In this document: piece after piece, positions 12,121-23,506 of the stretch
Position numbering within the stretch: position 1 is the stretch's first letter
How the letters are laid out: each line of letters starts with the position of its first letter
Assembly: GCA_019914995.1 (NCBI GenBank)
Contig: CM034135.1
Coordinates: forward strand, 5,644,501-5,708,500
Source: Acanthochlamys bracteata
Lineage: Eukaryota; Streptophyta; Magnoliopsida; Pandanales; Velloziaceae
Length of the DNA: 64,000 nucleotides
Reading direction: 5' to 3'
Notes under the pieces: model-generated
What the model saw: the letters and a program-made list of their open reading frames with translations, nothing else
What the model was told of the DNA's origin: nothing
The model's database searches: none
Position numbers and translations under genes: made by a program

Positions 12121-14559
12121 TAAGAATAGTTTACTGTTGCTTAAAACAAAAAAAAACTATGAAAAAAATTATTTTAAAATTTTTTGAACTAAAATTATTC
12201 TTTTAATTTAAAATAATCTATATATTTAAATATTCTATAAATAAAATTTATTTATATTTTTTAATTTAAAATTATACAATACTATATTTTTTTAAAATAA
12301 AAATAAAATAAACAAAATTAATTATTTGAAAGCAATGTCAAATAAGTTTGTAGACTTAATTCCTCTTTTCTTTTTTGAATATAGAAAGAAGAAATAGAGA
12401 GTGCATGAGATCCGAATTAGTATGTCCGCATTACTTACTGCACGAACATCAGAAAGAAAAGAGGACAGAGTTTGAATTACGATGCCTGAATAAATAAGCA
12501 GACTTCATTAGTTTAAACTTTAAAACATATTTGAAACACATCGGCTGGGTATTATGTTAGTAATCCGATTTACGATTATAAACCAATTAGGCATAAGAGA
12601 GCAGATTAAAGACCTTACAAATGATATCTAATTATTTGGTTGGTATTTACTGAAGTATTATGTCAACACTTTTTTTAGTTTCATCTGAAAGTTCGATTCT
12701 CTCACAAATTCACTCTATGTAAAGTGGACATGCACTTTGATATATGCAACAAATTAGTTTTCAGTTCATGGGCTAACTACTAGTTATAGACGTGACTAAA
12801 TGAGCGCTTAATTAGTCTCATCTTTTACAAAACTCAGCGGCAAGTAATTGGAGAACATGGCGAGAACTGACGAGTTTTGAATTGCAAGTCTGTCTAACAG
12901 CAATGCGCGGCCTTTCGGAATAAAAGACATAATTCGACGACATGAGTTGGCTTCCGGAATAAAAGACTACATTCGCATGAAACACAAGAACAAAAAAAAA
13001 AGAAAAGTAAAATAAAATAAAAAGAAGTGAATCAGATCTAGAGAAAGAAAGCTTACTACCAAACCATTGAGAAATTAATAATAAATAAATAAAATAAAAA
13101 TGAAAAGGATTTATTTTGTCTGTTTGTGCAATGAAATCCACAGCCCATGTGATGAAATCTGTGGATGAGCTGTTGTTCTCCCTAGTTGGGCCCAAAATGA
13201 AAACAAAGAGTTTGCTTTCGCTCTCAATAATGCATGTACTATAATTTCAGGAAGCAAATTTATTAAAATCGTGAATTCATGCATTACACATGAGGGCTAT
13301 CATAACCATAACTATATTCTGTGTTTTGATTAATCTAATTTTTGTTTCTTTGTATTCTAATATCTCGTCTTATGCATTGAAGCGTTTATCTATTTCTGAT
13401 TAACAAACAAAAGACATTTCCTTTCTTTTTAGGACCATTTTTTCATTATGGTGCAATTTGGTATGAAATTTGTGGAAATACGTACTTTTATGACCTACTT
13501 AGGTGGTGATGTAGTAAAAACTATCCAACATGGTTGATCTTTATAATGAAACATATATAATGAGAGGAAAGCTAGTGATAATGTTCTATTTACTTGAATA
13601 TATAGGAATAGAAATGCACGCGAATTCTAAACCTAAAACAAAATAAAATAGAACGGTTAAGCAAGAATCAAATTTAAAAAGTTTTAGGTTCATAGCAATT
13701 AAGATTCTTGCTTAAGACAAACCTTTACATTGTAGGGGGAGAGTGAGAAATATGGAAGTTCTCCTTGCAAGTACACATTACAGTTAGAATATAGCCTCAG
13801 TGGTGTGAACAAATGTAGGTGATTTCAAACATTCATTAATATAAGCCAACGCACGTCCCGATCTTATTATGTTTCCGCAATGCTTCTGCTTTTGTTGAGG
13901 CATCACATTGGAGTGCATTATGTACATCCCAAGTCGATCTATCAACCATGACTTATAACTGGCTAGTGATTTCCACTTCTCATATCGATAAGATTGTTAA
14001 TTTATCAATTATTAACCTATCTACAGATATGAGAACTGCTAAAAGTTAAAAGCCAGTCGGTTGTTTGATTGGTTAGGAAATGGGAACAAGTCGCATCCAA
14101 CTTAATTTTTAATGAAACCCAAAGATCATTTTCACGCGCAATAATGGAGATACGGGATCGACTAAGCTACAATATCACATTGTTTTCGCAGTTCGATTTA
14201 TTAGTGGGGCACACAATGTCGCACAACCATTGACTAATAACATCGGCCACTAATGGAAAATTTGCAATTACAGTTACGAAACGTTCAACTATAAATATAA
14301 TTAGATGATCCTACTCTGTATTGGAAATTCATAAAAATTTATGGTAAAGTCATTTTGCGTCTATTAAAAGAATCGGATATTTCATAATGCATCACACTAG
14401 TTGCTGAAAATAAAAACAAATACAAATAACGTCATTCTATGTCAAAATTATTACTCACTAAATATTGAAGGGCCAGAAAGTGCAATTTGCTCCATTTGTC
14501 CTAGGGGTGGCAATTCGGATTTCTGAGTCGATTCCGGATCGACCCATATAATAATCGGT
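12121..14559. other. AT-rich intergenic stretch, no gene seen
   Basis: 12140-12320 is extremely AT-rich and resembles the middle of the MITE-like elements elsewhere in the window, but its ends are not clear. At 12900-13000 two near-copies of GGAATAAAAGAC followed by an ATTCG-type segment form a short direct repeat; they create a 125-codon open frame on the - strand (12818-13195) that I do not accept as a gene. 13.2-14.5 kb shows nothing. At about 14503 the text AGGGGTGGCAATTCGG resembles the end of a plant MITE, but no partner end was found. Confidence 0.5.
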
Positions 14560-16320
14560 GTCGATTCTTTTAATCATTTCAGTACATAGTGCTTGAAAGG
14601 AAGCCAGATAAATATTTTTAATTAATTTCTCTCTTATAAGTTGCATTACTTTGATCTAATGTGGATAACGTCTAATTTTATGAAGTGCTTGAATATTGAT
14701 TGAGAGATAAGATATTGATTCTTGGAAAGAACTGCATGTGCGTTTAATAAATTCGTACGCTTTGGAGCTTGCTGGAGTGCACCCAGAGATGCCAAGAAGC
14801 TCAGCCAATATAAGAAAGACAACAAAGACCACCTTTGCTGGAGATGAAGGAAAGATTGCTTCACTGGTAGTCCAATAGAAGGCTTCAATTATAGTAGTTT
14901 AAGATATTGTGATGTAAAGCGTTTCGCTTGACAATGTGATGTAAGACGTTTAGAATTATGCGATGTAAAGCTCGCTGGAGTGTGTATCTATAAATGTAAT
15001 ACAAACTGGAATTTGTATGTGGTGTTGTTGTGAATGCAATATTGTAGCTGTTGTAGCTGTAGCAACAATGTTAGAGTTTTTGTGAATTCAATTTTAACTT
15101 TTTTACAAACTTGTGTTATGAATGGAATGTGAATGTAATACTTAGATTGGCATCCAATATTTGATGTGAATGAGTTGTTGGCATCAAATTGAGCCTATGT
15201 GAATGTGAATGAAATGTTGATTTAGAAGTGAATTTGTGAAGTTGTGCAGACTGGAATAAGTAAATTGTTGTCACTGTGAATGTAAAGTATAAGGGTGAAG
15301 TAAGCTATGCAAATGCTTTGGAAGGATAAGTAAGTCCTAAGCTCGTTAGTGATCTCTTTCTTTCAAGCCAAGGCCGGCCTATATAGAGGGAAAGGGAGAT
15401 TCAAGGAATTCCAGTGAATGTATGCAGTGAGTAGTATACATCTCACTGGTCGTCTAGTGGCTCTACTAACTGACTGGTAGCTAGCTAATGAGCTCACTGC
15501 TGTCATTGAGCTGTCAGTGAGCTCACTGGCCTCCGACTAGTGAGCTCATTAGTCTACAGTCAAAATTCATTTAATTTTTTTTCAGTTAACAACAGTTGTA
15601 TAATATAGCTTGAATAAATTAAACATAGTAAATTGTTTTATTTTTTTTCTACAATGCAACTTAAGTAATTATAGTGAGCTACAGAGCTCACTGAAGTCAC
15701 TGGCCTCCTGCCATGAGCTCTGTAGCTCGCTGGTCAGCTGTCAGTGAGCTCACCGATCAGGTGCCAGCTAGTGAGCTCACTAGTCAATCATAGTTTGCAA
15801 ACCCAAAATGGGTGTTGAAATTGACAATCACTCCAAAGTTAGTAACCCAGACAGCTAACAACAAGCTATTACAATAACAATTATCACAAAATAATGAAAT
15901 AAAATATCCACATCCAATAACAAATACAACCAACACAACACAATATTCGTTGCTGTCACAAGACAGCCATCTAGTGTTCAGACAACAATCAACACAGTCC
16001 AGAACTATCACTTATTTAAAAAATGCAACATAATTTCAGAACTTAGAATTTAAATATATAGAATATTCCAACACAAGTTTAAAACTAGTCATTTAAATGC
16101 ACAGGTCTAAGTCCAATAAATCTAACATTTCTAGTCATACAATTCAAGCTTGGTACCAAAGCATTTACCACATGTAGGATCTAAACAGTCCTTTGCATTT
16201 AGTCATCCAAGACTAGTAGCCCTTTGCATCCAACAGTTCTAACATCCATCCCGGCATCCAGATTGCGAGGCATCCAACATTCTCTAACATCTTGACATCC
16301 AATGATGTGCTTAAATTATA
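14560..16320 (+). repeat. Dispersed repeat family with GAGCTCACTGG clusters, copy A
   Basis: 14580-14712 matches the reverse complement of about 38268-38405 over ~130 bp, including CTCTTATAAGTTGCATTA and GAGAGATAAGATATTGATT. 15570-15690 matches 23965-24085 directly and ~38105-38205 in reverse. Between about 15430 and 15790 the palindromic core GAGCTC recurs many times, often as GTCAGTGAGCTCACTGG. 14880-15300 is rich in GTGAATGTAATG-type short repeats and 16140-16300 in GCATCCAACA-type repeats. No protein is recognisable. It looks like a non-coding transposable element, class unknown; I see no confirmed terminal repeats or target duplication. Confidence 0.6.
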
Positions 16321-17011
16321 TACAAGTCTCATGCACTCTTGTATATTGATTAAAAAACTTTACTCATGTATTTTTCTTATTTTCAGCAATATTGTGCAAT
16401 AGGAGCATTTTTTGAAAAACTTGACTTTTCGATGGAATTTTTATGAATGGCCAATTGTTTTTGAATATTCAAGACTTTGAAGATGGTTAATTAATTTTTT
16501 CACATTTGTTTGGCCAACAAATGGATATATATTCACAGATGAATTGAATATCTAGTGCAGAACTGCATCATGTGTGCAGTTACGGAAATATATGAAGTTG
16601 AAGCCCTTTTCGATTTTTAAATGACATTTGGAATATATTATTGGAGAGACAAGACATATATCTTCAGTTGCAATATTTTTTCAAATTTGTACGAGGCCAA
16701 ACAGACTCCAAAACCACACATACAACATAGTGGAAAGAGAGTTCAAATTAGCTGAAACTGCACCTAGTTATTTTTGGATAGAAAAGTCCTACGATTTAAA
16801 TACTCAATTTTCAAATTTTCTAGGAGAGGCAGCAACAAGGGAGAGAAGAGGCGACTCATCTAACGTTTATTTTTTAAATTCTTGCGGCTGGAACAAAGGG
16901 AAGGACAAAGGGGACCAAGAAGCAAAGAAAGGAGATAACAGTTCGCTCAATAACATTCTTTGTTCAGGATTATTTTGTTTTATTTCTCATGTTTCTCTCA
17001 GTTTTATTAGA

Positions 17012-18578
17012 TGTTAGATATTCCTGCAAGATTAACTCAAGAGGGGAGGGGTGAATTGAGTTAGTCTATAAAAAATTTTATCAAATTTGTTATCCTCTTT
17101 GGCGAGAGAGCTAGCGGTGCATTTGTGTCAATCTTTGTCACTACTTGAGATGAAGAAGAGTTAGCGTGTTCTTGTGAAGTAACAAATAGTAGTGCTCAGG
17201 ATATTTAACGTGGTTCGGCAAAACCCCTTTGCCTACATCCACGGTCGCTCTATCACCAGAGCCAAAGCTTCACTAGACCTTTAATATGCTACAAATACAC
17301 CTAGAGCGAAGTGCTTCGCCACACACATACATACTCTCTGGGTTTCTTCGCCAAGACAACCCCTACCAGCCTCCCGACACGCTTTGTCCCCCCTGGCTGA
17401 TTTGCTAGCACTATTACAAGGTCTAAGAGCTTACACCAAGCTCAACCCGAGCTTTCTTTACCGGTGCATCCAGCACCACCTTTACACTGTCAGTGACAAG
17501 TTACAAGAAAATAATCAAGTATTGAGTGCAGGATCTATCTCATGAATGTTGAGTGTTTAATCGGTGATTCAGATGAGATGATCGGAGAGATTGCTGAGAG
17601 ATTTCTTCATTATGGTTTGCAGCAAGATTTGTTTGTGTGGAGTAGTCAAGTTCGTGACCGGTAGTGGGAGTTTTTCTTTTGTGTAGAGTGGTAGAGTTCT
17701 TGCATGTCTCTGTTTTTGCTTGGATTCTCTCTACTTCTGTTTTCTTTTTGTTCTCTCCCTGTTTTTCTCTATTTCTCCACACGTTTCCTCATTGCTGTGA
17801 CTCCCTTTTTATAGAGCATCTTTCTGTGCGGAGCCGTTGAGAACGTTCTTTGTTGGCTTTCGGTTCTTCACGTCGGACAAGGAATGGTGTTTGTCGGTGG
17901 TTCTTCAATTTGTGTTTGTGCAAGTCTTTGTTGCATTGAATGCGTTGAAGAAATTTGAATTTTGCCGCCAACGGTTGAGTGCTTAATTCAGCTAAGCTTC
18001 GTTTGAATTTCGGTGGTGATGAGTTGATATGGTATGTCCATAATAAATGCAGTCTGAGTTGACCGCTTGGTGATCAAGGACTTTGTTGCTTTCTTTCCTT
18101 GATTATTGAGCTTCCTTTTGTGTGAAAGTGAAGATGATTCTAGCTCTTGTAAATCTTTGTTTGAAGTCCTTGATCCGTTGTTAGTGCGGTGATCTTTGAA
18201 GGTAAGGGAAACGTTCGTTGAAAGTAGAACACATGGGTCTGTCGAAAATAGAGAGGTTCTGCATATGCTTCAATGACCAAACAATTGATCGTGATGTGGC
18301 ATTGTATTCTCTCATCCCGTATGTTGTTCTCTGTCCGGCTTGATGTGACATAGCGGTTTGTTTATTATTTATTTGTGGCATCCTCTGTCCCGTGTGCTGT
18401 CCTCTGTCCATTATGTAGTAGCATAACAGTTGGCTATATGATGGTTGTTTTTGTCTGCTGTAAATTAAATGATCTTTGTTTGTCTAATCCTGCAGACTTG
18501 TTTTCAGATTATTAGTCTTATATAAATCATATTTCTTAATTCTTTGTTATCATCAAAATTATCCTTATATTTCCAACA
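17012..18578 (-). repeat. Solo LTR of the Sirevirus family
   Basis: This 1,567-bp block starts TGTTAGATATTCC and ends TTTCCAACA. It is similar along its whole length to the two LTRs at 26799-28365 and 35719-37291, and lies in the same orientation as that - strand element. It is flanked by a perfect 5-bp target duplication, TTAGA, at 17007-17011 and 18579-18583. No internal retroelement sequence adjoins it. This is the expected product of recombination between the two LTRs of a former full element. Shared landmarks include CGTGGTTCGGCAAAACCCC and CCACGGTCGCTCTATCACC. Open frames inside it are shadows. Confidence 0.93.
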
Positions 18579-19381
18579 TTAGATTTGAAAAAATGAACTA
18601 AATTTCTTTTTGCTGGTGCTATCAAGGTTGTCAGGATCTTAAGATCGTTGCCCTTAAGTAGGATCGTAAAATCGGGATTTTAAGTAGGATCGTAAGATTT
18701 TACTTGTCGGTAAATTTTATTAAATATCTTAAAAATATTTTTTACTAATAAACTTGTCTTTTTACAGGGAAGCTTGCTATGTGCTGTCTTCAAGATGGAT
18801 CTAATTACATCGAGCAAAGATTGTGCACTTGCTTAGTGTTGACTGCTATCCATCAGTCTATGTGCACTTGCTTAATGCTTGTTGTTCATGTTCAGACTTT
18901 ATAGATGTTACATTTTCCTCATTGTAACTATATACGTATGTAACAATGTAACATGTCTATTGTCATATTGATATTTAAAAAAAAATCAGCACTGAAATGA
19001 CTGAATATTTGAAATTTACATCAAATCAGAGACACTTTCAGCTTCCAGATCATATGTATTTTTTGATGTTAAACAATCATAAATAATCACAATTGAAGTA
19101 CTTAATTCATAACAATTCAACACACTGCAAGTGCAAAATACATACAGCAAGACTGTAACCATAAACAATCACTAATTCAATATTTTGCTACTATCATAAT
19201 TCATAAGTTTATAACAACAAGTCAACAAGACTGCAAGTCTACATAAACAAACAAGTAGAAATAATGTGGTTACAAGTTTACAACTTACAAGCCTACAACA
19301 GAGTGTCATTACCCAATAGTCAATGTTACAATCCTACAATAAGAATAGCATACAATACTTAAAATTTCAAATACCAACCTA

Positions 19382-22156
19382 ATAGAAATTATCAACAGAA
19401 ATATCATTAAACAAATTACAATCATTTTCATCTCCATCCATATCTTCTTCCTATCGTAAGCTTCATCTGCACTAGCGCCACTAAAACTTCCAGCATGAGA
19501 AGTAATGTTATCTAAATCAACATTATCCATTGGTTGCTTTCCTTTAGTGGCAACATCTTCATAAAAATCATTGATCTCCACTTCACTATCAGATTTACTC
19601 CCATTATTCTCAATTTCTTCAATAGCAATTACTTTCTCATTTTCATTACAACCTACAGAAATATATTGCATATTATGTTAAACAGTGAGTACAATAACTT
19701 AAAAGCATTTCAGCTACCTCAAAAGCTTCAGAAATCAGAATAGCATTCATAAGTAATAAGCATACTACATACAGTGCATAAAAAATATTTCTGGACAGTG
19801 GATAAAAAAATATTTCTGAACAGTACAGAAAATATTTCTACATAGTGGGCAAAAAATATTTCTGGACAGTGGACAGAAAAATATTTTTGGACAGTAGACA
19901 GAAAATATATAGCATAATAGCATTCAACTACTTAAAGCATTAGAAAATTAAGATAACATTTACCTGAAGTCTTGTCAACAATATTAAGCCATTCATTGCC
20001 AATATGATCAGCTTCTTGCTCTTCTTCAACAATCCACTTATCGTCAGAGGGAAGATCATCAAAGGTACTTGAGCTTATACTTCTTATGTTTCTTTCTTTC
20101 AATTTTAAATTACACATAACAAATACCAAGTCATTTATCTTCGGTTGATGCAAACGATTTCTTCTTTTTGTATGAACCTAAACAATAAATAAAGTCTTAT
20201 AAGTTAGTTAATATATAAAATATATAGAAATAGACAATATGTCAATATGAATATGTAAATATCTTACCATTTCAAATACACTCCAATTGCGTTCACAGCC
20301 AGAAGAACTACATGTCAAGTTTAGAATTCGAATAGCAAACCTTTGTAACTCTGAACACTCAGCTCCAAATGAATCCTACCAATCAGTTGGATCTTTCTTT
20401 TCCCTTGTTGTTATTGCAGAGTTAATGCCAAACAATCCTCTTGAATGTTTAAAAGGCGCAAATTGCAAATCTATCTTTTCTCTCTCGTTTGCATCAGCTA
20501 CCATTCTCTCTAAACAATTATATAATCCAATTTTTACCTCTGCTTCATCCTTAAAATCAGAAGAATAATGATACCTAGGGTTTAAATAGTAAGCTGTAGC
20601 ATGCAAAGGCCTATGCAGTTGAAGCTCCCACATTTCATCAATAATTTTCTCCACAGCCTCATAGCTATAAGAAATTCAAAGAAAATGAGTAACAAACAAT
20701 AACAAATTAACAATGATGAAACATTCAAGTTAACACTTAAATATTAAACAATTCAACTTATTATAATATTTACCTTTTCTTGACATGAGCAAAATTTAAC
20801 TGTATTTTCTCCTTTGCATGATCCATCTCCCTATAAATGAAACCCATTATTGGTTTCTCATCTGAATCAACCAATCGCAGCACTTTAATAAGAGGATAAG
20901 CGGCTTTCAAACATGTATGGATGTTTCACCAAAATCTACTATCCAAAATCGTGTGTTGGATTTGCTTTCTATCTTGTTTGGTTGAAAATTTACTTGACTT
21001 CCAGGCATTAGAGCTGAACATACTCATTAGCACACCCATATGTTCATAGAGACATCCTAAGGTCAAGTACGAAGTAGCAAATCGAGTTGCACCCGGTCTA
21101 ATCAAATCTCTCCCCTTTGTGAAATGTCTCAACATAAAAATAAGTATGGTCCTTCCATAAATATAAGTTGTAATCCTTCTTCCCTCCATAATTGTCACAT
21201 TATGCACTTTCAACTTCTCAAAATCCTCCAAAATAAGATCAATGCAGTGGGCAGCACAAGGGGTCCAATATAGCTTTTTTCTTTTCTCCATTAGCCTCTC
21301 TCTTGCTGCTTTATAATTTGCAGCATTATCAGTAATGATTTGTATAACATTTTTCTCTCCAACCCTCTCTACAATATCATCTAACATCTCCAAAATCCTA
21401 TCAGCCGTTTTAGAAATATCTGAAGTATCAACAGAAGATAAGAAAACTATTCCCTTAGGACTATTCACTAAGAAATTGCATATACATCGTCCTTTTTTAT
21501 CAGTCCAGCCATCAGATATAATAAAACAACCAATTTATCTCCACTCTATTTTATAGTCCTTAAGCAAAACCCTTACACGACTTACTTCTTTTTTCAAATA
21601 AGTTTCCCTAATTTTATGATAAGAAGGAGGCTTAAATCCAGCACCATACCTACCAACTAACTCAAGCATTTTCAAAAACTCATGATTTTTTACACAATTA
21701 AAAAAAATTACACTTGTGTAAAAAAAACGAACTATTTGTTGACAACAGTCTTCTCTCAACTCTGTTTTCATCAAATTATTAACGCTTATTTGTGTGTTTC
21801 CTGACCTAAGAGACTTCTTCCCAAACATATTGTTGTATTCTCTCATCTCGAGAGTCATCCCCCTCACCCAATATTTTTCTTTTCTTCTTATCTGAAGCTT
21901 CTTGAATTATTACTAGGAGCTCACAAAACTTTAATCTAACTTCTTCAGGAACTTGCTGACATGGTTCAACATTATTATGTGTACAAGCTAAGTGATGTTT
22001 GAAATGAAAAATACCCCCACTAAAAATCTTTTGACAATATTTGCACTTCACTTTTCTAGAATTATTATCTACATCTATAGCATGCTCCCAACCCACATCA
22101 GACCTACATCCAGAAGTATTTTTTTTCTTATCTTTCCTAGAACCAGATGCAAACAT
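19382..22156 (-). pseudogene. hAT transposase (BED finger, DUF659, C-terminal dimerisation), broken
   Basis: Likely exons on the - strand are 22156-20774, 20664-20268, 20177-19964 and 19652 to about 19382, joined by consensus splice sites. The N-terminus carries a BED-type zinc finger (CKYC, then HFKHHLACTH). DUF659 shows SDGWTDKKGR, then ITDNAANYKAA and WTPCAAHCIDL. The dimerisation region has LQRFAIRILNLTCSSSGCER. Breaks: one frameshift within 21806-21867, in-frame stops at 21535-21537, 20926-20928 and 20376-20378, and perhaps a frameshift near 19440. The fold and order match plant BED-hAT transposases of ~650-750 residues. An ATG at 22154-22156 is the likely start. A source of active transposase elsewhere would be needed for this element to move. 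Confidence 0.88.
19770..19905. repeat. Minisatellite inside the hAT element
   Basis: About five imperfect copies of a 25-30 bp unit, AAAATATTTCTGGACAGTGG, lie in tandem within a transposase intron (between exons ending at 19964 and starting at 19652). Copies differ at a few bases and in length of the A run. It has no coding role and probably arose by slippage. Confidence 0.75.
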
Positions 22157-22983
22157 CTTGGCGTATGTTTTAACAAACTGTAATTAACAAATTAAAATCA
22201 AATCAATCTTGGTATATATATTGACATACTGAACATAACTACATAAATCATAAGTTCATAACTCTTAATTAACTAAAACTTAACCAAAAGAAAAGTCGAA
22301 TGAAAATAAGCAAAAACAATGCTCGCTACTTCGTAAGTTATAACTTATAACTCATAAGTCATAATAGTAATCTTTCAAACAATTTTTTTCAACTGTCTAC
22401 TGTCCTACCTAAGTATCCAGTCCAACTCTCATCTTCTCAACCAAGCTATTTTCCTTACTGGCACTGTCCTACAACTCCTACCCAATCTACTGCTGTGACT
22501 AGAAGAAAAATAAGTAAAAAGAACTAGTAGGTGCTAGCTGCTAAGTGCTAGTTACTGTCCTAATCGTAAGTTATAACAACTAATAAGTAATAACAATTTT
22601 TTCCTACTCCTACTATTCTAACCCAGTAGCCAATCTAATCCTCGTCTTCTAGTCGAAGCAATTTTTTTCTCATCTTCCCATCTAAGCAATTTCTCTTATC
22701 GAACGATCAACATAGAAATAAAAATTAATAGAGAAGCGTATTTTCAAACAATTCTCCGATTCTTCCTCAATCAATCAATAGAGAAATTTTTTTCAATCAA
22801 TTCATCTTCAATCAACAAACAGAGAAATAACAATCAACACTTCAACAGAGCAATTTTTCAAACAATTCAGCTCGATTCTCTAATCTATCAACAGAGAAAA
22901 CAAAAAATCAGAATGAAACAGAGAAAAAAATCTTTCAACAGGAGAGAGATAGAGTTGAAACGTACCTCAGTAGAGGTTGTATA

Positions 22984-23236
22984 GCTCTTCGAACTTTAAG
23001 AAGAACTGAATGAGAGCTTGAATTGAAGAAGAATTCCGGTAATCGGCATTGATTCGAAGACGAGACGAGGTGTTGATCGAAGAGGAAGACGAAGAAAATT
23101 AGGAGCTGAGGAGCTCTTCGAACTTCACGAAGAATTGAATCAGAGATTGAATTGAAGAAGAATTCAGGCGATCGGGGTTGATTTGGAGACGAGACGCGGT
23201 GTTGATCGAAGAGGAAGACGAAGAAATTAGGCATTT
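22984..23236. repeat. Tandem duplication of ~129 bp upstream of the hAT transposase
   Basis: Two units, starting GCTCTTCGAACTT at 22984 and again at 23113, share GTTGATCGAAGAGGAAGACG near their ends. They are close but not identical. The duplication lies between the element's right terminal region and the transposase start, where the promoter and 5' leader of the - strand gene should be. The apparent 99-codon open frame here merely translates the duplication. Confidence 0.8.
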
Positions 23237-23506
23237 AGGCCTTTCGGGCGAGTGCTGGAGAGGCTGGAGTTATGTATGCATTTTTTCAAAAAAAACCCCT
23301 CATCAATGCTTAATTGCAAAATAATCCTTGAAAACAGAAATCGTAAAATCGTATGCAAGATCGCGATCCTATCGATTTCACGATTAAGATCGCGATCCTA
23401 GTACGATCCTAGATAATATGCGATCCTAAGCTAAATGGGATCGTTTTGGTGAAGTAAAATTGTAAAATCATAGGATTTTAAGATTTCTAACAACCATGGG
23501 TGCTAT

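Larger units (their letters stand above)
18623..23498 (-). mobile_element. hAT-superfamily DNA transposon, 4.9 kb, with target duplication
   Basis: The element begins CAAGGTTGTCAG and ends CTAACAACCATG, so the inverted termini CAAGGTTGTCAG and CATGGTTGTTAG match at 10 of 12 positions. An 8-bp duplication, GGTGCTAT, lies at 18615-18622 and 23499-23506, the size typical of hAT. Both subterminal regions carry clusters of GGATCGTAAAATC / GCGATCCTA motifs (18630-18715 and 23335-23490), which may be transposase-binding sites. Inside is a BED-finger/DUF659/hAT-dimerisation transposase gene on the - strand, now broken. The element sits 44 bp downstream of the solo LTR. Complete ends and target duplication show a simple insertion; the coding breaks suggest it can no longer move itself. 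Confidence 0.93.

Noticed and set aside
12818..13195. 125-codon open frame on the - strand
   Set aside because: Its hydrophobic middle comes from an A-rich + strand and part of it translates a short DNA duplication. No motif or exon partner.
16628..17017. 129-codon open frame just upstream of the solo LTR
   Set aside because: No family resemblance, and its last codons run into the LTR insertion. Joined across the insertion it ends within a few codons. No splice partners were seen.
22935..23234. 99-codon open frame with a repeated protein sequence
   Set aside because: The repetition simply reflects the 129-bp DNA duplication inside the hAT element; it lies in the transposase leader region.
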